A stretch of 64,000 nt of DNA from Veillonella parvula (lineage in GTDB: Bacteria > Bacillota > Negativicutes > Veillonellales > Veillonellaceae). The stretch is from contig NZ_CP138632.1 of assembly GCF_036456085.1 (NCBI RefSeq), forward strand, positions 434,001-498,000, read 5' to 3'. Made by a program: the position numbers and the translations under genes. The notes under the pieces were generated by a model, which was given only the letters and a program-made list of their open reading frames with translations, was not told the DNA's origin and searched no databases. This document shows positions 17,092-28,992 of this stretch, one piece after another. Positions within the stretch are counted from its first letter, which is position 1. Every line of letters starts with the position of its first letter.

Positions 17092-17154
17092 ATATAAAGA
17101 TATTTATGTAATTATGTGACATGAATGATTAGTTTCTGAAAAGGAGTACAGATA

Positions 17155-18282
17155 ATGAAGTATCGTTATTCCCGTATGTTAGCAGCTCTCGTAATGTCTG
17201 CTGTGATGATTGCAGGGTGTGGCAACAATCAACAGCAAGCTGGTGAGATTAATGTTAATACATATAAACTTACAGCAAGTGATACACAAGTTGATCAAAC
17301 ATTTGCTGGTACTGTAGTTGCGGAAAACTCTGTAGCTGTACATGCTCGTGTAAGTGGCTATATTGTTGAGAAGTTTGTAAAAGGTGGCGAACAAGTAGTA
17401 GCTGGACAACCACTATATCGAATTGATTCCCGTCAATATGAAGCGAGTCTTGCCAATGCAGAAGCACAAGCAGCTCAAGCTAATGCAAACTTGAAAAATG
17501 CAGAAGTGGATCTTCAACGTTATGAAACTTTGGCATCACAAGATGCGATTGCTCAACAACGTGTAGATACGCAACGTAGTGCTACAGAGCAAGCTAAGGC
17601 TATGTATGAAGCGTATGAAGCATCTGTAAAAATTGCTCAAGATAACATGGGGGATACAATGGTATATGCACCATATTCTGGTACATTACGCATGGATGAC
17701 GTAGATACAGGCACTTACGTTCAGGCTGGCTCTACTACATTGGTTACAATCGATTCTATTGACCCAATCTTTGTTGAGTTTAGTATGACTGAGCAAGAAT
17801 ATCTCGACTTCATGAAGAATCCTACAACGGATGATTCTAATGGTCCAAATATTCAATTAAAACTTGCTGATGGCGAAACGTATAATGAACTTGGTTCTAT
17901 CGTTCAAGCGGCTAAGAGTTTAGATCAATCTACGGGTAAGCTTGTATTGAAAGCGTCCTTCCCAAATCCTAATCATTTATTATTACCTAATATGTATGCC
18001 ACTGTTGTTTCTCCTGGTGAAAAGATTAAAAATGCAATCCTTGTACCAAGTCGTGCTATTTTACAAATCATGGACAAAAACTTTGTTTATGTTGTAAATG
18101 CAGCTGGTGTAGTAGAACAAAAGACAGTAGAGGTTGGTGGTACTAAAGGTAATGAAACAATCATTAAATCTGGTTTGGCTGCTGGTGATACAATCATCGT
18201 TGACGGCTTAACTAAGGTGAAGAATGGCGTAAAAGTAAATGGTAAACTACTAACTAAAGAACAGTTGAAAGCTACAAAATAA
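17155..18282 (+). CDS. RND efflux periplasmic adaptor lipoprotein
   Basis: A membrane-fusion protein linking an RND pump to an outer-membrane channel. The N-terminus is a lipoprotein signal with lipobox IAGC (Cys near residue 22). Residues ~50-90 and ~170-200 form the split lipoyl domain (VSGYIVEKFVKGGEQVVAGQ and YAPYSGTLRMDDVDTG), flanking an alanine/glutamine-rich coiled-coil hairpin; beta-barrel and C-terminal domains follow. At 375 aa it is typical of AcrA/MexA-like adaptors. The pump gene starts 14 bases downstream. The lipid anchor would be added by Lgt, encoded at 62.5 kb. No regulator gene is next to it. Confidence 0.92.
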   Translation: MKYRYSRMLAALVMSAVMIAGCGNNQQQAGEINVNTYKLTASDTQVDQTFAGTVVAENSVAVHARVSGYIVEKFVKGGEQVVAGQPLYRIDSRQYEASLANAEAQAAQANANLKNAEVDLQRYETLASQDAIAQQRVDTQRSATEQAKAMYEAYEASVKIAQDNMGDTMVYAPYSGTLRMDDVDTGTYVQAGSTTLVTIDSIDPIFVEFSMTEQEYLDFMKNPTTDDSNGPNIQLKLADGETYNELGSIVQAAKSLDQSTGKLVLKASFPNPNHLLLPNMYATVVSPGEKIKNAILVPSRAILQIMDKNFVYVVNAAGVVEQKTVEVGGTKGNETIIKSGLAAGDTIIVDGLTKVKNGVKVNGKLLTKEQLKATK

Positions 18283-18296
18283 AAGGAGGATAGATC

Positions 18297-21200
18297 GTGT
18301 CGAAATTCTTTATTAATCGACCTATCTTTGCCATCGTAATAGCCATTGTTATTACGTTGGTAGGGCTTATCTCCATGATGAACCTTCCGGTAGCTCGATA
18401 TCCACAAATTTCTCCACCTACAGTTCGCGTTAATACTGCCTATACTGGTGCAACTGCTCAAGTTGTTAATGATACGGTAGCCAGTGTTATTGAAACGCAG
18501 ATTGTAGGCGTACAAGATATGGACTATATGACTTCTAATAGTTCCAGTAACGGTAGCTATTCGTTGACTGTTCAGTTCAATCAAGGTACAGATGCTGATA
18601 TGGATGCGGTTAATACGCAAAACCGTGTTCAAGCAGCACTTGCACAATTGCCTTCAGAAGTACAAGCTGTAGGTGTTACAACTACTAAATCTTCTGGTGA
18701 TATGGCACTTATATTCTCTTTGAGTTCACCAAATGGCACATATGATGCAACATTCTTAAAGAACTATGGTACCAATTATATGATGGATACTATCAAATCC
18801 ATTAAGGGTGTTGGTTCTGTACAGGAGTTCGGATCTGATTATTCTATGCGCATTTGGTTGGATCCTGCAAAGATGCAAAAACTTGGTGTTACTATCTCTG
18901 AAGTTACGGCGGCTATTAAAGGTCAAAACTTACAAGCCGCAGCAGGTACAGTAGGGAAAAATCCTACAAATGGTGAACAAGCATTCCAATATCCTATCAA
19001 AATTGATGGACGTCTCGTAACACCTGAACAATTTGGTAATATTGCTATTAAAAGCACTAATGGTAAGGTGTTACATCTAAAAGATGTCTCCCGTATTCAA
19101 ATTGGGGCTGAAGGATATGACTTCATTGCAAAATCTGCTCATAAAGAGGTTGCCGGTTTTGCTATTTCCCTACAAAATGATGCTAATGCATTAGAAACAA
19201 TTGCTAATGTTAAGAAAGTTCTAGATGAGCAATCTAAATCCTTCCCACCAGATATGCAATATAACGTAGTTGTAGATAATACTAAATTCGTAAGTGCATC
19301 TATTAATGAGGTTGAGCATACATTTGTAGAGGCATTGCTCCTTGTTTTAGTTGTAGTATATGTGTTCTTACAATCTTGGCGATCCACAATCATTCCTATG
19401 ATTGCTGTGCCAGTATCTTTGCTTGGTACATTTGGCGCTTTCATTTTATTAGATTTCTCTATTAACACTTTGACGCTTTTTGCCATGGTTTTGGCTATCG
19501 GCCTTGTTGTTGATGATGCTATCGTCGTAGTAGAAGCTGTTGAATATGAGTTAAAATATAATGGTTTACCTCCAAAAGAGGCGGCTATTAAAGCGATGGA
19601 AAATGTGCAAGGACCAGTAATTGGTATTGCCTTTGTATTGACTGCTGTATTTGTACCAGTTGCTTTCATGGGTGGTATAACAGGCATCCTTTACAAACAG
19701 TTCGCATTAACGATTGCCGTTTCCGTTGTAATTTCAGCTATTATCGCGCTTGTGTTGACACCAGCATTATGTGCTACTATGTTGAAACCACATATATCTA
19801 AAGAGCGTGAAGACTGGTTACATCGCCAATTAAATAAGTTTAATGCTGCTCTAGAACGATTCAGTAATTGGTATGGCATCCAATTAGCGCGTTTAAGCCA
19901 TCGTTTGAGTTTAACTGTTATTGCATTGCTAGTCTTTGCAGGTGGTACAGCCTTAGTATTTCACTTCTTACCAACTTCTTTCGTACCAGCTGAAGATAGT
20001 GGTTACTACATGATTGCTATTAATGAGCCACCTGGTGCTACGTCGGAACGTACTATGGCTACACTTGAAAAAATTGCATCTTTCTTGGAAGAAAAAAATG
20101 ATCCTGAAAAACCTAAGGACGAACAATTATTCCAAGAAGTATTTACTGTCGCTGGTTTTGACCTCTTAGGTGGTGGTCAAAAGTCTAGTGCGGGTGTAAT
20201 TTTTGCTACTATGTCTGACTGGAAATATCGTACTACTGCTGCAACTTCTATCAATGCAATGGTTGGTCAAACCTTTGGTTTTGCCGCTCAAGGTGTACCT
20301 GAAGCAACAGTTATTGCTATGAATCCACCATCTATTCCAGGTCTTGGTACTACTGGTGGTTTTAGTATGTACATCATTAACAAAGCTGGCGATAGTCCAC
20401 AAGTTATGGCTGACCGTACTAATGAATTTATTGCGGAAGCTCGTAAGAGCCCAGCAATTCAATCTATTTATACTACTTTTGATACATCTACGCCGACATT
20501 ACAATTTAATGTAAATCGTGAAAAAGCGGCTCAAGATGGTGTAGCATTAGCTGATATCTTTACCACTTTGCAAGGGTTCTATGGTAGTATTCAAGTTAAC
20601 GACTTTACTACTTATGGTAAAAACTATAAGGTTGTAGTCCAAGCGGAAGACGCATATCGTCAAAATGCGGATCAGCTTAATATGTTAGCTGTTAGAAATA
20701 GCAATGGCCAAATGGTTCCTGTTTCTAACTATATTACAAAGGAACAAACAGGTACACCATCTAGCATTACTCGCTTTGATAATGCGATGGCCGTACAAAT
20801 TGGTGGTTCTCAAGCTAGAGGATATTCCTCTGGTGATGCTATCAATGCATTAAAAGAGGCCGCCGCTAAAACATTACCTGCTGGTTATACATATGATTGG
20901 GCAGGGCAATCTCGTGAAGAGTTAAAAGCCGGTTCTCAATCTATGTTGATTCTAGGTTTAGGCCTTGTCTTTGTATTCTTAATCTTGGCTGCCTTATATG
21001 AGTCTTGGAAGGTTCCATTTGCCGTATTGTTCTCCGTACCATCTGGTATGATTGGTGCTTCTTTAGTACCATTCTTATTGAACTTTACAGGCAGATACTC
21101 TTTGGCAAATGATATTTATATGCAAATTGGTCTTTTAACCTTGGTTGGCTTGGCTGCAAAAAATGCGATTCTGATTATCGAATATGCTAAGATTCGCGTT

Positions 21201-21479
21201 GACGAGCGTGGTATGAACGTGGTTGATGCCGCTATCGAAGCTGCAAAAATTCGTTTGCGTCCAATTTTGATGACATCCTTTGCATTTATTCTTGGTGTAT
21301 TACCATTGGCAGTATCTACTGGTGCTGGTTCTGGTGCACGTACTTCCATGGGGGTTACAGTAGTAGCAGGGATGACAACAGCTACATTGTTTGGTATCTT
21401 TATCATTCCAATGTTGTTTATCATTATTGAAACACTTGGACCTGGTTTGTTAACAAACCGCAAAAAAAATCACGACTAA
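18297..21479 (+). CDS. RND multidrug efflux permease (HAE1 family)
   Basis: A 1060-aa inner-membrane pump that uses proton influx to expel hydrophobic and amphiphilic compounds. It shows the expected architecture: one N-terminal helix, a large porter loop, six helices, a second porter loop and five more helices. The proton-relay Asp pair is in AIGLVVDDAIVVVEA and the partner Lys in GLAAKNAILIIEYAK. PVARYPQISPPTVRV near the N-terminus is typical of AcrB/MexB-type pumps. Start is GTG at 18297 after AAAGGAGG. No outer-membrane channel gene follows, so a TolC-like partner must be encoded elsewhere. A strong terminator ends the operon. Confidence 0.94.
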   Translation: MSKFFINRPIFAIVIAIVITLVGLISMMNLPVARYPQISPPTVRVNTAYTGATAQVVNDTVASVIETQIVGVQDMDYMTSNSSSNGSYSLTVQFNQGTDADMDAVNTQNRVQAALAQLPSEVQAVGVTTTKSSGDMALIFSLSSPNGTYDATFLKNYGTNYMMDTIKSIKGVGSVQEFGSDYSMRIWLDPAKMQKLGVTISEVTAAIKGQNLQAAAGTVGKNPTNGEQAFQYPIKIDGRLVTPEQFGNIAIKSTNGKVLHLKDVSRIQIGAEGYDFIAKSAHKEVAGFAISLQNDANALETIANVKKVLDEQSKSFPPDMQYNVVVDNTKFVSASINEVEHTFVEALLLVLVVVYVFLQSWRSTIIPMIAVPVSLLGTFGAFILLDFSINTLTLFAMVLAIGLVVDDAIVVVEAVEYELKYNGLPPKEAAIKAMENVQGPVIGIAFVLTAVFVPVAFMGGITGILYKQFALTIAVSVVISAIIALVLTPALCATMLKPHISKEREDWLHRQLNKFNAALERFSNWYGIQLARLSHRLSLTVIALLVFAGGTALVFHFLPTSFVPAEDSGYYMIAINEPPGATSERTMATLEKIASFLEEKNDPEKPKDEQLFQEVFTVAGFDLLGGGQKSSAGVIFATMSDWKYRTTAATSINAMVGQTFGFAAQGVPEATVIAMNPPSIPGLGTTGGFSMYIINKAGDSPQVMADRTNEFIAEARKSPAIQSIYTTFDTSTPTLQFNVNREKAAQDGVALADIFTTLQGFYGSIQVNDFTTYGKNYKVVVQAEDAYRQNADQLNMLAVRNSNGQMVPVSNYITKEQTGTPSSITRFDNAMAVQIGGSQARGYSSGDAINALKEAAAKTLPAGYTYDWAGQSREELKAGSQSMLILGLGLVFVFLILAALYESWKVPFAVLFSVPSGMIGASLVPFLLNFTGRYSLANDIYMQIGLLTLVGLAAKNAILIIEYAKIRVDERGMNVVDAAIEAAKIRLRPILMTSFAFILGVLPLAVSTGAGSGARTSMGVTVVAGMTTATLFGIFIIPMLFIIIETLGPGLLTNRKKNHD

Positions 21480-21510
21480 TCATTTACATTAGATATTTTG
21501 TAGAATGTTA

Positions 21511-21546
21511 AAAACACGTCACTACTTAGTAGTGGCGTGTTTTTTT
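21511..21546 (+). terminator. Terminator after the RND operon
   Basis: ACACGTCACTAC, a 4-base TTA-type loop and GTAGTGGCGTGT form a 12-base stem with one G-T pair, followed by seven T. Confidence 0.92.
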
Positions 21547-21556
21547 ATATGATTTA

Positions 21557-21565
21557 TGTTATAAT
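21557..21565 (+). promoter_or_regulatory. Extended -10 promoter for ppaC
   Basis: TGTTATAAT combines a TG extension with a perfect TATAAT at 21560-21565. No good -35 box is present, as is common for extended -10 promoters. Confidence 0.55.
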
Positions 21566-21633
21566 GATATAGTTAAAAATCGGATTGACGTAAGTCGATA
21601 TTAAGTATGAAATTAATATAAAAGAGGTATATT

Positions 21634-22575
21634 ATGAGTGATGTAAAAACATATGTAGCAGGTCATAAAAGCCCTGATACGGATTCAATTTGTTCTGCTA
21701 TTTCCTTTGCTAACTTACTAACACAAATGGGAACACCAGCAACTCCAGTCTGTGCAGGTGAAGCTAACAAAGAAACAACATATATTTTGAATCATTTTGG
21801 CTTTGAACACCCACAAATCGTTAAGAACTGGGAAGAATTTGCTCCAGAAGGCGGCAACTTGTATTTAACAGACCATAATGAATCCAAACAAATTATTGAT
21901 GGTTACAAATCCATGAATATGTGTGGTGTTGTAGATCATCATCGTATTGGTGATTTTGAAACTGATGGACCTGTATTCATGCGTTTAGAACCAGTTGGTT
22001 GCTCCAATACAATCATTACTAAATTGTACATGGAGAATAATCAAGAAATTCCTAAAGGCATTGCAGGTTTGATGTTATCTGCTATCATTTCTGATACTGT
22101 ATTATTCCGTTCTCCAACATGTACAGAAACAGATAAAGAAATGGCTCATAAATTAGCTGAAATCGCTGGCGTAGATATTGAGTCCTATGGGCTAGATATG
22201 TTGAAAGCGGGAGCAGATATTTCTGATTTAACTAATGATGATATCGTTCGTACAGACATGAAAGAGTTCTCTGAAGCAGGTAAGACTATTTCTATCGGTC
22301 AAATTTCTGTTATGGATACAACTGATGTATTGGCTAAACAAGGCGAACTAGTACAAGCCTTAGAAGCGCTTCGCAATGCTAATAACTATGATGCATCTTA
22401 CATCATGATTACAAATATTCTCGATGAAAGTACTACATTGTTGTTTAGTGGAGATGTAGAGGCCGTAGTTACTAAAGCATTTGAAAAAGAAATAAAGGAT
22501 AATGGTGTATTCTTACCTAATACTATGTCTCGTAAAAAACAAATTGTACCACCAATTCTTGGTGCCATGAAATAG
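21634..22575 (+). CDS. ppaC: Manganese-dependent (family II) inorganic pyrophosphatase
   Basis: Hydrolyses pyrophosphate to phosphate, pulling biosynthetic reactions forward. It belongs to the DHH phosphoesterase family. Metal-binding motifs are AGHKSPDTDSICSAI near the N-terminus and DHHRIGDF near residue 108. The C-terminal DHHA2 domain ends with the basic SRKKQIVPPI stretch that binds substrate. At 313 aa it is a CBS-free form of normal length. It stands alone between two terminators. Confidence 0.95.
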   Translation: MSDVKTYVAGHKSPDTDSICSAISFANLLTQMGTPATPVCAGEANKETTYILNHFGFEHPQIVKNWEEFAPEGGNLYLTDHNESKQIIDGYKSMNMCGVVDHHRIGDFETDGPVFMRLEPVGCSNTIITKLYMENNQEIPKGIAGLMLSAIISDTVLFRSPTCTETDKEMAHKLAEIAGVDIESYGLDMLKAGADISDLTNDDIVRTDMKEFSEAGKTISIGQISVMDTTDVLAKQGELVQALEALRNANNYDASYIMITNILDESTTLLFSGDVEAVVTKAFEKEIKDNGVFLPNTMSRKKQIVPPILGAMK

Positions 22576-22589
22576 TATACAAACTAAAA

Positions 22590-22616
22590 AAGAACGTTGC
22601 TCGCAACGTTCTTCTT
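22590..22616 (+). terminator. Terminator after ppaC
   Basis: AGAACGTTGC and GCAACGTTCT form a 10-base perfect stem with a 2-base loop, followed by a pyrimidine-rich TCTTCTCT run; the T tract is imperfect. Confidence 0.75.
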
Positions 22617-22794
22617 CTCTATTTATAGGGCTTCAAGTATATTGCATGTATATTGTAATTGCTATTATAGATGTGTTTATTTAGTTATAACAATTTAGCT
22701 TTTAACTATACATACTTGTTTCACAGCTTATTAAAGATTATTTATGTATATTTGGAGTTTATGTTGTATATGTAAGGGCAATAGGTGTATTCCG

Positions 22795-24984
22795 ATGAAT
22801 TCATTATTAACAGGTTTAAATAAAGAACAACAACAAGCTGTCCAGCATACGGAAGGCCCTTTATTGATTTTAGCCGGTGCTGGATCTGGTAAAACAAAGG
22901 TCTTAACGGTTCGTATTGCACATTTATTGGCACAAGGTGTTAATCCTTATGAAATATTGGCCATTACTTTCACCAATAAAGCGGCGAAAGAAATGAAAAG
23001 CCGTGTAGAAGGTCTTGTTGGCGATGTGGCAAATCGTATATGGCTCAGTACATTCCATAGTTTTTGTGCTAAGTTTTTACGCTTTGAAATCGATAGTTTC
23101 TTAGGGTATAACAGCAATTTTACTATCTATGACACATCTGATTCTCAAGCTGTTATTAAGGCCGCATTGAAAGCATTAAATTTGGATGATAAATACTATC
23201 CAGTAGGGGCTATGATAGCCACCATATCAGATGCTAAGAATCAATTGCTTTTTGCTTCTGATTTTAGAAAACAAGCGCGAGACTTTTACCAACAAAAGGT
23301 TGCCGATGTTTATGAGTATTATGAGCGAGAGTTGCGCAAGAATAATGCATTAGACTTTGATGATCTTTTATTAGTAGCCGTTAAATTATTACAGTCTAAT
23401 GCAGCTGTTCTTGATAAATATAGTCATCGTTTCCGTTATGTTATGATTGACGAGTATCAAGATACGAACCATGCACAATATTTATTGGCGAAATTATTAG
23501 CTTCACATTGGAAGAATATTGCCGTCGTAGGGGATGCTGACCAAAGTATTTACGCTTGGCGTGGTGCAGATATTCAAAACATCTTAGATTTTGAAAAAGA
23601 TTATCCTAATTGCACATCTATAAAATTGGAGCAAAACTATCGCTCAACTAAAATTATTCTCGATGCAGCCAATGCTGTTATCGATAATAATGAGGGACGT
23701 CCAGAGAAAAATCTTTGGACCGATAAGACGGAAGGTGCGAAAATTCAGCATTTTACGGCTCAATCTGAACATGAGGAAGCTGCTTTTATCGGTGACACAA
23801 TCGCAAAGAAACATGATATTCACGATGTTCCATATGGGGATATGGCCATTTTATATCGTACAAATGCCCAGTCTCGTGTCCTTGAGGAAGCACTCATTAA
23901 GCGGGCCTTACCTTATACGATGGTAGGGGGCACAAAGTTCTATGATCGTAAGGAAATTAAAGATGTTTTAGCATATCTACGTGTATTATATAATCCTTTT
24001 GATGATTTGAGCTTGTTGCGTATTATCAATGTTCCTAAACGGAGTATTGGGGCCACTACGGTTGCTAAGCTACAAGAATATGCTCGTGCGAATGGTACAT
24101 CTTTATTTATGACGCTTACGCAATTACATTTAATTGATTCTATTAAAGGAAAAACTAAGGAAAAGTTAGAAGAATTTGGTATTCTCATCTTTACTCTTGT
24201 ATCTGAAATGGAGAATCGAACTGTACTAGATATCTTGGAATCTATTCTAGATAGAACAGGTTATTTGGCACAATTAGAAGAGAGTACAGACCCACAGGAT
24301 CAAGCTCGTGCTGAGAATATTGGTGAGCTTTTATCTGTGGCAAAAGACTTCCAAGATACAAATCCATCTGGTACTGTAGAGGACTTTTTAGAGCAAGTCG
24401 CGCTTGTCAATGATGTAGATTCTTTTGAGCAAGAAGAGTCTAAGGTGACATTGATGACATTACATGCCGCAAAGGGTCTAGAATTTCCTATCGTATTCTT
24501 ATGTGGTTTGGAAGAAGGTTTATTTCCTCATAGTCGTACCTTGATGAACCCTGAAGAAATTGAAGAGGAACGTCGTCTTGCGTATGTAGGCATTACGCGT
24601 GCTGAAAAGGAATTATATATTTCTAATGCCACTACTAGAACAGTATTTGGCCGTACTAGTAGTTATTTACCATCTCGATTTATCGATGAAATTCCCGAAG
24701 AATTAGTAGATGGCTTACGTGCTAAGCGTAAAGTGCCTGATGATATTAAACGTCATGTACCTCAACATATGAGTGTTACTAGCCGCCCCGTGACGAAGCC
24801 AATCGTACGCAATGAAGTAATTGCTGACTGGAAGGTGGGCGATACGGCGATTCATAGTAAATGGGGGAATGGCAAAGTAATCAACGTAACTGGTGAAGGT
24901 GCTGGTATGAAATTGACCATTGAGTTTCCTACACAAGGTGTGCGCGTTGTAATGGCAAAATTTGCACCAGTTAAAAAGGGATGA
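22795..24984 (+). CDS. pcrA: ATP-dependent 3'-5' DNA helicase PcrA/UvrD
   Basis: A superfamily 1A helicase for nucleotide excision repair, replication restart and removal of RecA filaments. Visible motifs: Q motif near LNKEQQQAVQ, Walker A LILAGAGSGKT, motif II IDEYQDTN, motif III VGDADQSIYAWRGAD, motif IV/V LMTLHAAKGLEFP, motif VI YVGITRAEKELY. The C-terminal ~50 residues (DWKVGDTAIHSKWGNGKV) form the Tudor-like RNA polymerase-binding domain. An upstream in-frame ATG at 22744 exists, but ATG at 22795 after AGGTG matches the family (729 aa). LigA follows 81 bases later, the usual pcrA-ligA pair. Confidence 0.95.
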   Translation: MNSLLTGLNKEQQQAVQHTEGPLLILAGAGSGKTKVLTVRIAHLLAQGVNPYEILAITFTNKAAKEMKSRVEGLVGDVANRIWLSTFHSFCAKFLRFEIDSFLGYNSNFTIYDTSDSQAVIKAALKALNLDDKYYPVGAMIATISDAKNQLLFASDFRKQARDFYQQKVADVYEYYERELRKNNALDFDDLLLVAVKLLQSNAAVLDKYSHRFRYVMIDEYQDTNHAQYLLAKLLASHWKNIAVVGDADQSIYAWRGADIQNILDFEKDYPNCTSIKLEQNYRSTKIILDAANAVIDNNEGRPEKNLWTDKTEGAKIQHFTAQSEHEEAAFIGDTIAKKHDIHDVPYGDMAILYRTNAQSRVLEEALIKRALPYTMVGGTKFYDRKEIKDVLAYLRVLYNPFDDLSLLRIINVPKRSIGATTVAKLQEYARANGTSLFMTLTQLHLIDSIKGKTKEKLEEFGILIFTLVSEMENRTVLDILESILDRTGYLAQLEESTDPQDQARAENIGELLSVAKDFQDTNPSGTVEDFLEQVALVNDVDSFEQEESKVTLMTLHAAKGLEFPIVFLCGLEEGLFPHSRTLMNPEEIEEERRLAYVGITRAEKELYISNATTRTVFGRTSSYLPSRFIDEIPEELVDGLRAKRKVPDDIKRHVPQHMSVTSRPVTKPIVRNEVIADWKVGDTAIHSKWGNGKVINVTGEGAGMKLTIEFPTQGVRVVMAKFAPVKKG

Positions 24985-25038
24985 TTATCCTAATTATGTA
25001 TATGGATAAATGGGGAACATATACAATTATTTAAATAG

Positions 25039-27069
<2,031 letters not shown>

Positions 27070-27109
27070 TTTTTGATGGGGTCCCGTTTTATTAGCATTA
27101 ATTAGTAAA

Positions 27110-27176
27110 AAAGAAATTGCTATACCTGCTTGCTCCGTCCTACGTAAAGTCGCTGTACAGGTATAGTAATTTCTTT
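27110..27176 (+). repeat. Long inverted repeat between ligA and gatC
   Basis: A 19-base arm (27110-27128, starting AAAGAAATT) matches the reverse complement of 27158-27176 at 18 of 19 positions; the odd pair is G-T, so the RNA could pair throughout. The 29-base loop contains CTCCGTCCTACG. There is no proper T tract after it, so it is either a weak terminator of ligA or a mobile hairpin element. Its right end overlaps the -35 box of the gatC promoter. Confidence 0.7.
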
Positions 27177-27203
27177 GAAAATAATACATCTATGCTTTAT
27201 AAT
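27175..27203 (+). promoter_or_regulatory. Promoter of gatCAB
   Basis: TTGAAA at 27175-27180 and TATAAT at 27198-27203 have a 17-base spacer. The -35 box overlaps the right arm of a long inverted repeat. Confidence 0.8.
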
Positions 27204-27229
27204 AAGTAATTATGAAAGGATGTGTTCCG

Positions 27230-27520
27230 ATGAAAATCAGCCAAGAGGAAATAAAAAAAATCGCCTTGCTTTCACGTTTGGAAGTTAAAGAAGAACATAT
27301 GGCACATGTAGAAAAAGAGTTGTCCGACATCTTGACCTATGTTGCTGAACTAGATGCATTAGAACTAGATGGTGTTGAACCAATGGCTCATGCTGTACCT
27401 TTACACAATGTATTTAGAGAGGATGAAAAGAAACCATCCCTTGATCATGAGTTAGCTTTATCCAATGCTCCAGAAGCAGAAGATGGGTACTTTAAAGTGC
27501 CTCGTGTTGTACAAGAATAG
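27230..27520 (+). CDS. gatC: Asp/Glu-tRNA amidotransferase subunit C
   Basis: GatC is the small subunit that wraps around and stabilises GatA and GatB. Its N-terminus KISQEEIKKIALLSRLEV and the middle stretch LDGVEPMAHAVPL, followed by FREDE, are family-typical. ATG at 27212 is also open, but AAAGGATG ahead of 27230 supports the shorter 96-aa form. It opens the gatCAB operon, 11 bases before gatA. Confidence 0.93.
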   Translation: MKISQEEIKKIALLSRLEVKEEHMAHVEKELSDILTYVAELDALELDGVEPMAHAVPLHNVFREDEKKPSLDHELALSNAPEAEDGYFKVPRVVQE

Positions 27521-27531
27521 GAGATTTTGCT

Positions 27532-28992
27532 GTGCCGACAATTCATGAATTACATAAAAAACTTGTGAATAAAGAAATCAGTGCCGTTGAATTGACGAAT
27601 GCTGTTATTGCTCATAAAGCTAAAGTGGAACCGACTGTGCATGCGTACTTGTCCGATTCTCATGACCGTGCTTTAACTATAGCTAAGGTTGTAGATGAAG
27701 CAATTGCTAAAGGTGAAGCGATTTCTCCACTAGCTGGTATTCCTGGTGCAATTAAAGATAATATTTGTATCAAAGACGAACCCGCAACTTGTGCGTCTAA
27801 AATGTTAGAAAACTTTGTGCCTCCATATAATGCGTCTGTTATCGAGCGATTACAAGACAATCATTATATTAGCCTTGGTAAACTTAATATGGATGAATTT
27901 GCTATGGGTGGTTCTACAGAGAATTCTGCATTAGCAAAAACGACTAATCCATGGAATATTGACTGTGTGCCGGGTGGTTCTTCTGGTGGTAGTGCAGCTG
28001 CTGTTTCTAGTGGTTCTGCAATTTGGGCTCTCGGTTCTGATACAGGTGGCTCCATTCGTCAACCAGCCTCTTTCTGTGGCGTAGTAGGTTTAAAACCAAC
28101 CTATGGTAATGTATCCCGTTACGGCCTTATTGCTTTTGCATCTTCTTTAGATCAAATCGGACCTGTTACACGGGATGTAACGGATGCTGCATTGGTATTG
28201 AATGCTATTTCTGGTTACGATGCAAAAGATTCCACATCGATTCCAGGGGCTCGCGTAGATTACACTACAGCTCTTGTAAATGATGTACAAAATCTTAAAA
28301 TCGGTGTGCCAAAAGAATTCTTTGGCGAAGGTCTTAATAGCGAAGTTCGCAAAGCTATGGAAGAGGCCATCGAAACGTATAAAAAATTAGGTGCTGAAAT
28401 CGTTGAGGTTTCCTTGCCTAACTCTAAATATGCATTATCGGCGTATTATATCATCGCATTAGCAGAGGCAAGCTCTAACTTGGCTCGTTATGACGGTGTA
28501 AGCTATGGTATGCGCGTACCGGCGGATAATTTAGTAGAAATGTCTACTAAAACTCGTACAGAAGGCTTTGGTCCAGAAGTACAACGTCGTATCTTGTTAG
28601 GTACATATGTATTGAGTGCTGGTTACTACGATGCTTACTATTTGAAAGCATTAAAAGTTCGCCGCCTCATTAAAAATGAATTTGATGAAGCATTCTCCAA
28701 AGTGGATTTGATCTTAACACCAACTGCACCTAATACGTCTTATAAATTTGGTGAAAAAGCAAATGATCCATTGGCAATGTACTTAGAAGATATCTGTACA
28801 GTACCAGCAAACCTTGCAGGTATTCCAGGTATTAGCATTCCAGCAGGTATGAGCAGCAGCAATTTGCCAATTGGCTTGCAATTGCTCGGTCCTGCTATGG
28901 GTGAAGAAACATTGTTACGTGCCGCTTTCACATTTGAACAAGCACGTCCAGACTGTCAATTAGTAGCACCAACTGGGGAGGTTTCTATATGA
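27532..28992 (+). CDS. gatA: Asp/Glu-tRNA amidotransferase subunit A
   Basis: The amidase subunit releases ammonia from glutamine and passes it to GatB. It belongs to the amidase-signature family with a Ser-Ser-Lys triad: Lys in [11 protein letters not shown], then [14 protein letters not shown], and the nucleophile region [13 protein letters not shown]. At 486 aa it has normal length. The start is GTG at 27532 behind AGGAG. Its stop overlaps the gatB start by four bases, so the subunits are translationally coupled. Confidence 0.96.
   Translation: MPTIHELHKKLVNKEISAVELTNAVIAHKAKVEPTVHAYLSDSHDRALTIAKVVDEAIAKGEAISPLAGIPGAIKDNICIKDEPATCASKMLENFVPPYNASVIERLQDNHYISLGKLNMDEFAMGGSTENSALAKTTNPWNIDCVPGGSSGGSAAAVSSGSAIWALGSDTGGSIRQPASFCGVVGLKPTYGNVSRYGLIAFASSLDQIGPVTRDVTDAALVLNAISGYDAKDSTSIPGARVDYTTALVNDVQNLKIGVPKEFFGEGLNSEVRKAMEEAIETYKKLGAEIVEVSLPNSKYALSAYYIIALAEASSNLARYDGVSYGMRVPADNLVEMSTKTRTEGFGPEVQRRILLGTYVLSAGYYDAYYLKALKVRRLIKNEFDEAFSKVDLILTPTAPNTSYKFGEKANDPLAMYLEDICTVPANLAGIPGISIPAGMSSSNLPIGLQLLGPAMGEETLLRAAFTFEQARPDCQLVAPTGEVSI

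Noticed and set aside
16095-17154. Integrated element with attachment repeats behind ssrA
   Set aside because: No copy of the tmRNA 3' end (GGTTCGACTCCCC...) and no integrase gene was found downstream.
18087-20462. Several minus-strand reading frames (up to ~186 codons) opposite the RND genes
   Set aside because: They are composition-driven shadows of strongly supported genes; none has a ribosome-binding site or recognisable domain.
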